Shown one piece after another: positions 57,363 to 64,000 of a stretch of DNA of 64,000 nucleotides; positions within the stretch are counted from its first letter, which is position 1, and each line of letters begins with the position of its first letter. The DNA is taken from assembly GCA_031216915.1 (NCBI GenBank), contig CM062294.1:162209455-162273454 (forward strand). The letters run 5' to 3'. A model generated the notes under the pieces. It had not been told where the DNA came from, searched no databases, and saw only the letters and a list, made by a program, of their open reading frames with translations. Position numbers and translations under genes: made by a program. The DNA comes from Pictodentalium vernedei. Its lineage: Eukaryota > Mollusca > Scaphopoda > Dentaliida > Dentaliidae.

Positions 57363-57525
57363 CTTTTTATACCCAACACAAACTGTCATTCGGATCAAAA
57401 TCTCTCCAAAGAACGCTCACAAGCTATTGGATTGTAAGGCGGGAGAAAATTAATATTTTACGACGTTTACTATCACGTCGTTGGAGTAAGTATTAGACTG
57501 CCAACTTAAGCTAAATTATTTCGAC
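57363..57525. promoter_or_regulatory. Divergent promoter-like region, repeat unit 1
   Basis: About 57,381-57,500 repeats at 58,795-58,920 (TCATTCGGATCAAAATCTCT, CAAAGAACGCTCAC, ACGACGTTTACTATCAC). A TATA box (TATA at 57,368) precedes an initiator-like TCATT whose A is 20 bp downstream. On the other strand the same box reads TATAAAAAG and faces the minus-strand gene. GGAGTAAGTAT near its right end resembles a splice donor. Confidence 0.55.
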
Positions 57526-57807
57526 ATGAATTTTTCAAAAAGTAGAGAGATAACAGATGAAGATGCAGAAAAAGCAGAAAGATTTTTGAACGAAAGAAAA
57601 CAGAGGTCAAATGAAGTTTTCCTGTTAGCTCTCTATCAGTGGTGTATTACAACCCTGCCGACAAATGAATTTAGAGAAATGATGGAGACTTTGCCGGAGA
57701 TGGGGGCGGAAAGACGATCTTTTGGAGAGATCCAGTTTCATAACAAACCAAAACATCCCTGTGATTACCCAACAACCGTCTACGAGGCGATCATGTTTGG
57801 CAAATAA
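57526..57807 (+). CDS. Unknown 93-aa protein of the Polinton-like block
   Basis: Open from ATG 57,526 to TAA. Acidic and helical N-terminus (MNFSKSREITDEDAEKAERF), then LALYQWCITTLPTNEF and MMETLPEMG. No domain recognised. The start directly follows promoter-like repeat unit 1, which supports a real gene. The next plus-strand frame (57,847-58,044) may be its continuation after a disruption. Confidence 0.45.
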   Translation: MNFSKSREITDEDAEKAERFLNERKQRSNEVFLLALYQWCITTLPTNEFREMMETLPEMGAERRSFGEIQFHNKPKHPCDYPTTVYEAIMFGK

Positions 57808-57846
57808 GAAGATCGGGATAAAGAATTCCTCACCGAATAGGAAATG

Positions 57847-58044
57847 AGATCGCCTCAACGCCGCTCCTTGGCAGGGTGAACTTTACCACCAAATTGGATT
57901 CGCATCGGCCCTTCGCAGAGCCCACATATTCTCAAAAGAGTTTTTTGAAACACATTACAAGTTTTTCCTAAAAAACAATTCTCAGAAAGAGAGGCACGGT
58001 TCCCTTACCCATCCCACGTTGTTTGAACATAAAAGCAAGAATTA
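57847..58044 (+). pseudogene. Unknown coding fragment (copy 2 of SQKERH-type C-terminus)
   Basis: 65 codons without a start: RLNAAPWQGELYHQIGFASA, FSKEFFETHYKFFLKN and SQKERHGSLTHPTLFEHKSK. The SQKERHxSLTH segment is shared with the minus-strand gene at 57,060-57,353. TTGCTTGAACATAAAG at about 58,130 echoes its last codons again. Confidence 0.4.
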
Positions 58045-58355
58045 AAAAAAGTATTTCCTGTGAAAGCCAAGTGTGGGATTTTTTTTTATCAATTTATCAA
58101 ACAAAAATACCCACTGACCGCTCCCTCCCACTTGCTTGAACATAAAGAAGAAATAAAATGTTAAAAAGGGACTGTGTCTCAATGAGACTTGATTTTTGTA
58201 AACCTGCGTACCTCTCTTTTGAATCATTTGGATAGCCCTGAAAAGGGGCTTTTTAATTTCTGTCAATGTATTCACTTATCCATTCTCTTAAAATATCTTC
58301 CAATTCCATTAAAAAATGCGTGTTTCATGGTTGGTACTGGCGTGAGTGGTTTTTT

Positions 58356-58754
58356 TTACCTGTTCCGTTTTCTCCTCTTCAAAAACCTCGGTTTGTGTAT
58401 CAGCAGTAATATGTCGTTTACGTGGTTTTCGCCAGGTTTTCGTCCAGGTTTTTGCCATTGTGGAATTTGCATTGGATTCTCTTCTACCATCTTGGATTCT
58501 ACCAGTACTATTAGTTTCACAGCTGATATAACGACTTGGTTGCGATAAGATTTCATTTCTTGTATAGCTTTTAAAATATCCTTCAGTAAACCTTCATAAT
58601 GATCTGCTGAAGTAGTTGTTGATTCTGATTGACTCGCTATAGACTTCTCTTTCCCACCGTTTGATACTAGTATTGCAGGATAAATTCTTATAAAATCGTC
58701 AAAGACTGATAAGAAATTGAGCTCTGCCATATTTTCTTGACTGAACAAATACAA
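58356..58754 (-). CDS. Unknown 124-132-aa protein with basic C-terminus
   Basis: Open frame of 132 codons; the second Met (MAELNFLSVFDDFIRIYPAI, at about 58,730) is the likelier start. A Ser-rich middle, a helical segment (GLLKDILKAIQEMKSY) and a strongly basic end (KPRFLKRRKRNR) are visible. It shares its upstream region with the H4-like gene: TATAAATA on the minus strand at 58,786-58,779. No family recognised. Confidence 0.45.
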   Translation of the reverse strand: MYLFSQENMAELNFLSVFDDFIRIYPAILVSNGGKEKSIASQSESTTTSADHYEGLLKDILKAIQEMKSYRNQVVISAVKLIVLVESKMVEENPMQIPQWQKPGRKPGENHVNDILLLIHKPRFLKRRKRNR

Positions 58755-58779
58755 TCATCATTTGTTATTATGACCTTGT

Positions 58780-58954
58780 ATTTATAGGGAAAGCAAGCTG
58801 TCATTCGGATCAAAATCTCTCCAAAGAACGCTCACGTGATATTTTGATTATAAGGTGGTAGAAAATCAATCTCTTACGACGTTTACTATCACATCGTTGG
58901 TGTAAGTACAAAACTGTAAACTCGAGCTCAGCTATACTTGATACCGAACCAACC
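58780..58954. promoter_or_regulatory. Divergent promoter-like region, repeat unit 2
   Basis: Second copy of the unit at 57,363-57,525. TATA at 58,783 and initiator-like TCATT with its A at 58,803, again 20 bp apart. GGTGTAAGTAC occupies the place of GGAGTAAGTAT. It precedes the H4-like ORF on the plus strand and the 132-codon ORF on the minus strand. Confidence 0.55.
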
Positions 58955-59182
58955 ATGACAATACAGCTATTCATAGAGAAGATATCGAAGGGAAGAAATA
59001 GAATTGAAAGAGGTGGAATGAAGCAGGAATCAATCATTACTATTCCAAGAAATAATTTACGAAGACTTTCAAGAAAGGCCGGAGTCGAGAGAATTTCACC
59101 ATTCGTATTTAACGAAATTCATCAAGATTTACAACAATTATTACGGAATGTCATCAGGGTTACATTCCAATATGCAAGATGA
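58955..59182 (+). CDS. Histone H4-like fold protein (truncated)
   Basis: 75 codons from ATG 58,955. Residues about 34-48 read LRRLSRKAGVERIS, close to the H4 segment that forms helix 1 and loop 1. Then FVFNEIHQDLQQLLRNVIR and QYAR fit the long helix 2, with Glu, Leu and the NVIR position kept. The N-terminal tail is short and has few Lys/Gly compared with H4. A stop follows helix 2, so loop 2, helix 3 and the C-terminal end are absent. It lies after a promoter-like repeat in the Polinton-like block. DNA packaging or mimicry of host chromatin is a guess. Confidence 0.6.
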   Translation: MTIQLFIEKISKGRNRIERGGMKQESIITIPRNNLRRLSRKAGVERISPFVFNEIHQDLQQLLRNVIRVTFQYAR

Positions 59183-59460
59183 AGAGGTGAACAAGCCATT
59201 CTTACTAGAGCTAACAAAGGATGTAAGAAGAATTGAATAAATGTGATGGGTTAGTGATTAAAATAGGAGACACAAAGCAAAAGGCTGTTTTCAGGGCCAC
59301 CATATATTGTAAAAAGAGAAAACGCTTGATACACACACCTGGCAGTCCCATCACTTCAGTCTTGGCGTCAATACTCAATTCAAGAGGTATAAACATCATA
59401 GTTTCTACACTTTGACAAGTTAAGTTTTTTCATTGTGGTGACATGTTTGGTGATTTTACA
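59183..59460 (+). other. Unassigned frames after the H4-like ORF
   Basis: A 60-codon frame (59,233-59,415) has GLVIKIGDTKQKAVFRATIY, a basic CKKRKRL patch and SVLASILNSRG. An overlapping ATG in another frame at 59,171 gives MQDEEVNKPFLLELTKDVRR. They may be one disrupted gene. Family unknown. Confidence 0.3.
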
Positions 59461-59471
59461 AATGGTGTAAT

Positions 59472-59582
59472 GTAAAACGTGTTTGTGTTACACATTAGTA
59501 TTTTTTATTTTTTCAAAATTTATGCATAGTACAAATTCAGAAAACAAAAATACTTATGTGTAACACAAACACGTTTTGTACT
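59472..59582. repeat. Inverted repeat
   Basis: AAACGTGTTTGTGTTACACA at about 59,475-59,494 and its complement TGTGTAACACAAACACGTTT at 59,556-59,575. Confidence 0.85.
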
Positions 59583-59908
59583 GTATCTCAAATTATTTTA
59601 GCATAAAATTATTTTTACTTCTATGCAAATATGTTTTCACAACATTAAATCTTTTTGAGAAAACGATTATATGTTTTGAAAACTTAATTTGCAAACATAA
59701 AAATTATTTTTCTGTTTGCAAATTAGTTTTCTGAAAATTTTTTTTCAAAAAACTAATTTGCAAACGGAAAAATAACTTTTGTATTTTTTATTTCTATGAA
59801 ATTATTTTTCTGTTTACTGAAAAAAGCTTTTTGTAAAAACTTTTTTCAGAAACTAACTTGCAAACAGAAAAATCATTTTTGAGTTTTTTAGTTCTATGTA
59901 ATTTCTGA
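59583..59908. repeat. AT-rich mixed direct and inverted repeats
   Basis: CTAATTTGCAAACAGAAAAA and its complement occur about five times between 59,660 and 59,880, with AAAACTTTTTTC blocks between. No coding frame. Confidence 0.75.
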
Positions 59909-59939
59909 ACTTGCCTGACAAACTATTTGTCAGGCAAGT
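59909..59939. terminator. Perfect 14-bp hairpin, possible 3' end signal
   Basis: ACTTGCCTGACAAA, loop CTA, TTTGTCAGGCAAGT. It lies between the plus-strand ORFs and the 3' end of the minus-strand CCHC gene, so it could mark convergent transcript ends. In animal genomes hairpin terminators are unusual except for replication-dependent histone mRNAs, so the role is a guess. Confidence 0.35.
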
Positions 59940-60049
59940 ATAAAAAACAAATTCCTAACCAAGTAACAGTTTAACAGAAAACATAAGATTATTACCTTTT
60001 CTGAATTTTATTCCATGAATATTTTGTGATACAACACAGTTGTTTCACT

Positions 60050-60862
60050 ATCTGAATGTCATTTTTAAATGTCATTTTTCAAATGTTCATTACAGTTTCT
60101 TGGGCAGTTTCGACACTTTTGTTTACTGTCTCCTTAGCTTTACGTTTTCTTGAAACTTTCATTGGTGGTGCCTCTTTCTCTGGAAATAATGTTTCTAATT
60201 CATCATCTTTTGTTTTTGTTTCACTTGGTATGTCCATATTTTATAACAAAGTGTCTGATTCCTCATCAAAATATGGTAACACGTTATCGTCAGGCTGTTT
60301 TGGGGCGGTATTGGATTTTGTGATATCCAGTGGTGGAATAGTTTGATCTATTTGCTCTGGATGAATGTCAAGTTCTGTGGTAGGTGTTGAAGAATGCCAA
60401 ACCCTGTAGTAAGTGATGGAACAGCTGGTTGTCCCTCATTTTGGTTGATTAGATAATATTTTCAATGCACATTCACTAATTATGTCCTTTCTGATTACAA
60501 TAATAACATACCCCTTTATTTGGACATGTATTAGCCAGATATCCACTCTCCTTACAAATATAATAGTGCTTCGTGAGTTCGTAAAGATGCTTGATAAGAG
60601 GTTTTGGTTCATACTATGTATCAGGTATTATCTCATAAAGATCCCTTGCAAGAAATATCGCTTGCTCTGTGTACTGTTTGGATTACTTGTTTTCTCTATT
60701 TTCTTGGATCTCGCTATCTCTCTATCTTTCATTTTATAATAAATGCTGTTTGGGTCACTTGCTTTTCCTAATCTTGGATCTCTCACTTTATTTATCTTTG
60801 GAGCAGTATGGAATTTAGTCTTAACCTCTTGGTAGTCAAAAAGCGAGTGTCAATAAAGCTGT
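60050..60862 (-). pseudogene. CCHC zinc-knuckle protein of the Polinton-like block
   Basis: Minus strand from about 60,830: APKINKVRDPRLGKASDPNS and MKDREIARSKKIEK, a shift, YTEQAIFLARDLYEI, PLIKHLYELTKHYYICKESG and YLANTCPNKGVCYCNQKGH (two degenerate CCHC-type knuckles at about 60,545-60,480), then, after stops, PPLDITKSNTAPKQPDD, ETKTKDDELETLFPEKEA and a basic KVSRKRKAKETVNKS end. First-knuckle Cys and His are Tyr. Upstream TATAAAAG (60,881-60,874) has an initiator-like TCA 19 bp on. Zinc knuckles bind nucleic acid. Confidence 0.5.
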
Positions 60863-60881
60863 GAATCGATGGCCTTTTATA
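60862..60881 (-). promoter_or_regulatory. TATA-initiator promoter candidate
   Basis: TATAAAAG on the minus strand starting at 60,881, with TCAC whose A is at 60,862. Spacing (19 bp) resembles the 20 bp in the other candidate promoters of this block. Confidence 0.45.
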
Positions 60882-60893
60882 CTTTCCTAATAA

Positions 60894-61054
60894 GAAATGT
60901 TTCATGTAATTATTGGAATAAACAGTGTGCATTCGTCACATCACATTGGAAATAAAATGTATTAAATTGCAATTAATTGCGTTCATTACATTTTATTTCA
61001 AATTTGTTGTGACAAATGCACACGGTTTATTTCAATAATTACATGAAACATTTC
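60894..61054. repeat. 161-bp palindrome
   Basis: GAAATGTTTCATGTAATTAT at the left end and ATAATTACATGAAACATTTC at the right; inner arms with GTGTGCATTCGTCACA and AAATAAAATGTA also pair. The centre is CAATTAATTG. Confidence 0.85.
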
Positions 61055-61138
61055 ATCCCACATATGACGCTTATGGATATAGAAAAGACAACTTTTATTT
61101 TTTATGGAAATGTCAAAGTAAAACATTGAACAGTCAAC

Positions 61139-61423
61139 ATGTCTCTACCACTTAATCCTGCATATCCTCTACACTTATCAGAGCTTACAAGCCTTTCGAG
61201 TATTATTATGACTACAAATCCTATTTTACAATCCAAGAAAGAAGATTTGGCTAAAGCTGGGCTTTCCTATGTGGGGGATGGTAAAGTAATTTTTTTTAAT
61301 TTTTGTGGACAAGATTTAATGAATTGGGAACCTAAAGATATTCCTATTCCTTTACAGGAACATGTTAAGTGGTCACCAAATTGTTCTTACATTCAATTGA
61401 TAATAATTACATTGTTAATGTAG
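61139..61423 (+). CDS. BIR-domain (IAP-like) protein
   Basis: 94 codons. From residue about 37: LAKAGLSYVGDGKVIFFNFC, GQDLMNWEPKDIP and EHVKWSPNCSYI. This is the core of a baculovirus IAP repeat: LAxAGFxYxGxGDxVxCFxCGxxLxxWEPxDxPxxEHxxWxPxC. Of the four zinc ligands, the second Cys, His and last Cys are present; the first Cys is Phe (one base change in a T run). No RING domain follows. BIR proteins block apoptosis or regulate division; here it sits in a Polinton-like block. Confidence 0.75.
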   Translation: MSLPLNPAYPLHLSELTSLSSIIMTTNPILQSKKEDLAKAGLSYVGDGKVIFFNFCGQDLMNWEPKDIPIPLQEHVKWSPNCSYIQLIIITLLM

Positions 61424-61486
61424 TTATACGTTTTGGGTCCAAATACTCAATTCCCATTGGTAAGCTGGATGAAAACATCATGACCA

Positions 61487-61521
61487 AATGTAATTCATTT
61501 TCCAATGAATACATTTGGTCG
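61487..61521. repeat. Hairpin
   Basis: GACCAAATGTAATTCATT and AATGAATACATTTGGTC pair with one bulge around TTCC. Confidence 0.8.
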
Positions 61522-61744
61522 AACTTTGACCCGCATTTACGGTAGAGCGTAGTTGATAGAATGTAATTCGGGCGGTGTTTGTGAAGTTGTGAAAATGAAA
61601 AATCAGAGTTGTGCGCTTTGTCTTTTGTGAGAGGGTGGTTTTTCGCCTCGTTCGTTCGTACATGTTTTATTTCGTCTTTCTGCTTTGTTGTTTGGTAAAA
61701 AGTAGTTTAAACAGTTACGGAATGTAATTATAAGAATTAAATGT
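61522..61744. other. No gene seen
   Basis: Short frames only, between two hairpins. Confidence 0.4.
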
Positions 61745-61868
61745 AATTTTTATAATCTTTAATGGAGTATGAACGTGTGGGAATGGGTACAAATTGTATG
61801 AATCCCTCTTCGGGATTCATACATAATTTGTACCCATTCCCACACGTTCATACTCCAATAAAGATTAT
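61745..61868. repeat. ~120-bp near-perfect palindrome
   Basis: ATAATCTTTAATGGAGTATG, AACGTGTGGGAATGGGTAC and GTATGAATCCC pair with the mirror sequence around TCTTC; one or two bases differ. It lies directly upstream of the 109-codon ORF. Confidence 0.9.
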
Positions 61869-61924
61869 AAAAAAATGCATTCAATTCTTAAAGAAATTGT
61901 CAATTTTACAAACCTCCAACATGT

Positions 61925-62254
61925 ATGCAAACACCTCCAGATAAAATATTATCAGTGATGGATTATGGATACAGTTTAAAACAAACATTTTCAACTGTAC
62001 AAAAATATGACAAGATTCTAGACAATATTCCGGATTCTAATTTTCTACATTTACTCATGTTATTAGATAATGTAAATAGATCATTTATTGATGTGATTGC
62101 AAGAAAAGCTGCACTTTCAAATAAATTCAAAATTAAATTAGACAAAATGTTTATAGATGGTGTAGAAAATGATTATCCAGATTTACAAAGTACATTATCT
62201 CAAAATGGAGAAGAAATGGGAATAGAATACTCAATTGTAAACATTTTATTGTAA
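61925..62254 (+). CDS. Unknown 98-109-aa protein of the Polinton-like block
   Basis: Intact frame. Starts MQTPPDKILSVMDYGYSLKQ, with a second Met 11 codons on. Predicted mostly helical and acidic (FLHLLMLLDNVNRSFIDVI, KLDKMFIDGVENDYPD). No domain recognised. It ends 13 bp before the TATA box of the polymerase gene, so the two are in the same direction and closely spaced. Being undisturbed among broken genes suggests either short length or recent loss of constraint. Confidence 0.5.
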   Translation: MQTPPDKILSVMDYGYSLKQTFSTVQKYDKILDNIPDSNFLHLLMLLDNVNRSFIDVIARKAALSNKFKIKLDKMFIDGVENDYPDLQSTLSQNGEEMGIEYSIVNILL

Positions 62255-62266
62255 CGAAATAGGGGA

Positions 62267-62290
62267 TATAAAAAGGGGTGATTCTCAGTT
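62267..62290 (+). promoter_or_regulatory. TATA-initiator promoter candidate for DNA polymerase
   Basis: TATAAAAAG at 62,267 followed by TCAGTT with its A at 62,287, 20 bp apart. TCAGTT matches the animal initiator consensus well. Confidence 0.55.
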
Positions 62291-62459
62291 TTCTTCACAC
62301 TTGCTTTTTTGGATGCCAAGAAGACAAGACTGATTTTTACAAGAGACTACAGAAGATGAAGAGAAGCTTTGAAGATAACAGTGAGATAGAGAGTGAAACA
62401 GAGGGTATCAGTAGCTAGATTAAGAGATGAAAATTAAAGAATGAAAGATAATTGTATAC

Positions 62460-64000
62460 AATCCAACTGCAGATACAAAGAACATCAAGAAAACTCCATT
62501 CAGAATCACATGTATATAGAATATCATTTAAAGAATTTGATAGCATGTTAGATTAATGATGAATGTATGAGAGGAGAAAATGGCCCACATGAGAGTATCC
62601 GTGAATCATCCTGGTTTGGATATAGGTATATTTATTCCATTTGATAAAGCATCTTCTATCACTGGAAATACAGTTTTATATGACATTGAAAAAGTTGTAC
62701 AATCCAATGAGAACTTCACTATCCATGATGGGAATTATGTTTAGAAGTAACATACACTTCCTCACCACAAGTGTTTGGACGACCTAAAGCAAAATCATTT
62801 GAATCTGTTGGTAAAATTGTTGATAGAAAACAGAGTATTGTTGAAATTAAAAATGTTGCCTATTCCATGTGTCTCGCATTGGCCATTGACCCATTGTGGT
62901 AGGAAAGTGTCATGCTGATAAAGATGGATCAGAACTATGGGAAAAGAAATGGAAAACAAATTCACGATTCAAGAATGAAGTTTCAAAAATTTGAAGCTAA
63001 GATATTGATGGACATAGCAGGGCTTGATTATAATACCCCTTGAGGATATGAGGAGTATTATAAAATTCAAAATCTGCTTTCTTCACACTATGTCATCAAA
63101 ATTCACCCCAGTATAAAACTGATGTCTGATTTGAACCACCGAAAACTACAACGATTGTAAAGTTATACATATATACCACCATAACCAGCACTTTAATACC
63201 ATTACCAGCACAACAGGATGTTTAGGGTATGATTATTATTGTGAAGTTTGCAATCAAGGGTATCGATTTAAGGAACAACACATGTGCAAATATGGCTGTG
63301 TTTGGTATGCCCCATCAAAATGTATTCCTGAACACCCTATTATCTTTTACACTTGCAATAGGCTGTCAAAACCACATCAATACAACAGGGAAAGAACAGA
63401 AAACTCTAACTAATGTAAAGAATATAACATGTTTATTTACCCCAGGAAAGGAAAACACATTTGTTGGGGGAGGGGGGGGGTAAAAATGAAATATTGTCAG
63501 CAAAAAGTCAATACTGAACATAAATGTTTCATTCCAAAATACACATCACCTGATGATTGCACAATACCAGAACTTCCATTTGTATTTTTTTACTTTGAAA
63601 CCATGGACTTCATATAATCAATTTGGACAAAGAGAAACAATATTTGAAGGGGAGTGTACATTGGCAGATTTTTGTAAATGGCTTTTTAGTAAAAAATATA
63701 AAGGGACTACAGCTTAGCTCATAATATATGAGGATTTGATAGACAATTCGTGTAAAGACATTTTGTTGAAAATGGTACCTCAACTCATGAAATTGTTATG
63801 AATGGAAACAAAATTATTCTACTTAAAGCTTATGGTATAAGACAAATTGATTCTTTAAGTTTTCTTCCATGACGTTGGCACAATTCCCTAAAACATTTGG
63901 CTTGACTGAATTAGCAAAATGTTATTTCCCTCATTTGGCAAATACACAAACTTAACAAAATTATAATGGATTATTTAGATGCAAAATTGTCCATGCCTGA
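62460..64000 (+). pseudogene. Polinton/adintovirus-type DNA polymerase B, N-terminal part
   Basis: In order, over several shifts: AHMRVSVNHPGLDIGIFIPF and IEKVVQSNENFTIHDGNY (62,580-62,735), VGKIVDRKQSIVEIKN (about 62,805-62,855), YYCEVCNQGYRFKEQHMCKY with further Cys pairs (about 63,230-63,340), FVFFYFETMDF (exonuclease motif I, 63,578-63,612; its Asp is Tyr), GFDRQF and HFVENGTSTHEIVMNG (exonuclease II region, about 63,735-63,800), IDSLSFLP and FPKTFGLTELAKCYFPHL (63,845-63,940). This is the N-terminal and exonuclease region of Polinton PolB, which copies the element with a protein primer. The polymerase domain lies beyond the window. Confidence 0.82.

Larger units (their letters stand above)
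57025..64000. mobile_element. Polinton/Maverick- or adintovirus-like element, decayed, right end outside window
   Basis: An AT-rich block with small genes on both strands and an N-terminal family B DNA polymerase of the Polinton type at its right edge. Other content: histone H4-like fold, BIR domain, CCHC zinc-knuckle protein, duplicated divergent promoter region and several unknown ORFs. Integrase, ATPase, protease and capsid genes expected of such elements are not in the visible part. The left border is placed after the LINE tail at about 57,022 only because composition and gene style change there; no TIR was found. Confidence 0.65.

Noticed and set aside
59233-59415. Loop 2 and helix 3 of the H4-like histone in the next frame
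   Set aside because: YCKKRKRL and SVLASILNSRG look vaguely like a histone end, but the preceding GLVIKIGDTKQKAVFRATIY is strand-like and does not fit helix 2. Listed as unknown.
60056-60739. Plus-strand hydrophobic ORFs of 96 and 85 codons
   Set aside because: The minus strand codes a lysine-rich CCHC protein here; the plus-strand frames are its antisense.

Overview
The window looks like one stretch of a repeat-rich animal nuclear genome, most likely a marine invertebrate and perhaps a mollusc or other lophotrochozoan. This rests on the repeat types seen: CR1-like, L1/Tx1-like and RTE-like LINEs, a SINE with a 5S rRNA head, Ty3/gypsy with an env gene, piggyBac-like palindromic MITEs, Tc1 fossils and a Polinton/adintovirus-like element. 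I found no convincing host gene, exon chain, tRNA or working rRNA gene, and no CRISPR array. Nearly every long reading frame that can be explained belongs to a mobile element, and most carry stops, frameshifts or deletions.

Layout. 1-3.7 kb: remnants of a large uncharacterised ORF family with a PIN/FEN1-like nuclease signature; one remnant lies inside a 2.87 kb element with long terminal inverted repeats. 6.1-10.5 kb (-): degenerate Ty3/gypsy element (gag tail, protease, RT, RNase H, env), with a 5S-headed SINE inserted behind RNase H. 12.9-16.7 kb (-): almost complete ORF2 of an L1/Tx1-like LINE. 19.6-26.8 kb: a second cluster of the PIN-family ORFs, two (+) pieces flanking a (-) copy. 27.5-30.3 kb: three palindromic MITEs, a TIR element, then a Tc1 fossil (30.6-30.9 kb) and a CR1-like LINE with a degenerate 2A motif (30.9-32.8 kb, -). 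33-42.4 kb: mostly without genes, with a decayed tandem array (37.0-39.4 kb) and a MITE nested in another MITE. 42.4-46.0 kb: two inverted halves of a Tc1 transposase and a LINE whose ORF1 is followed directly by RT. 46-54.9 kb: MITEs, hairpins and a second SINE with a 19-bp target duplication. 54.9-56.2 kb: RTE-like LINE with an internal deletion.

57.0-64.0 kb: an AT-rich block that reads as a decayed Polinton/Maverick- or adintovirus-type element. It holds an N-terminal protein-primed-type DNA polymerase B (running off the right edge), a BIR-domain protein, a histone H4-like fold, a CCHC zinc-knuckle protein, several unknown small ORFs, a duplicated divergent promoter region and a series of large palindromes. 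This block and the PIN-family elements are the most promising parts of the window. All family assignments come from motif recognition by eye, with no database search.
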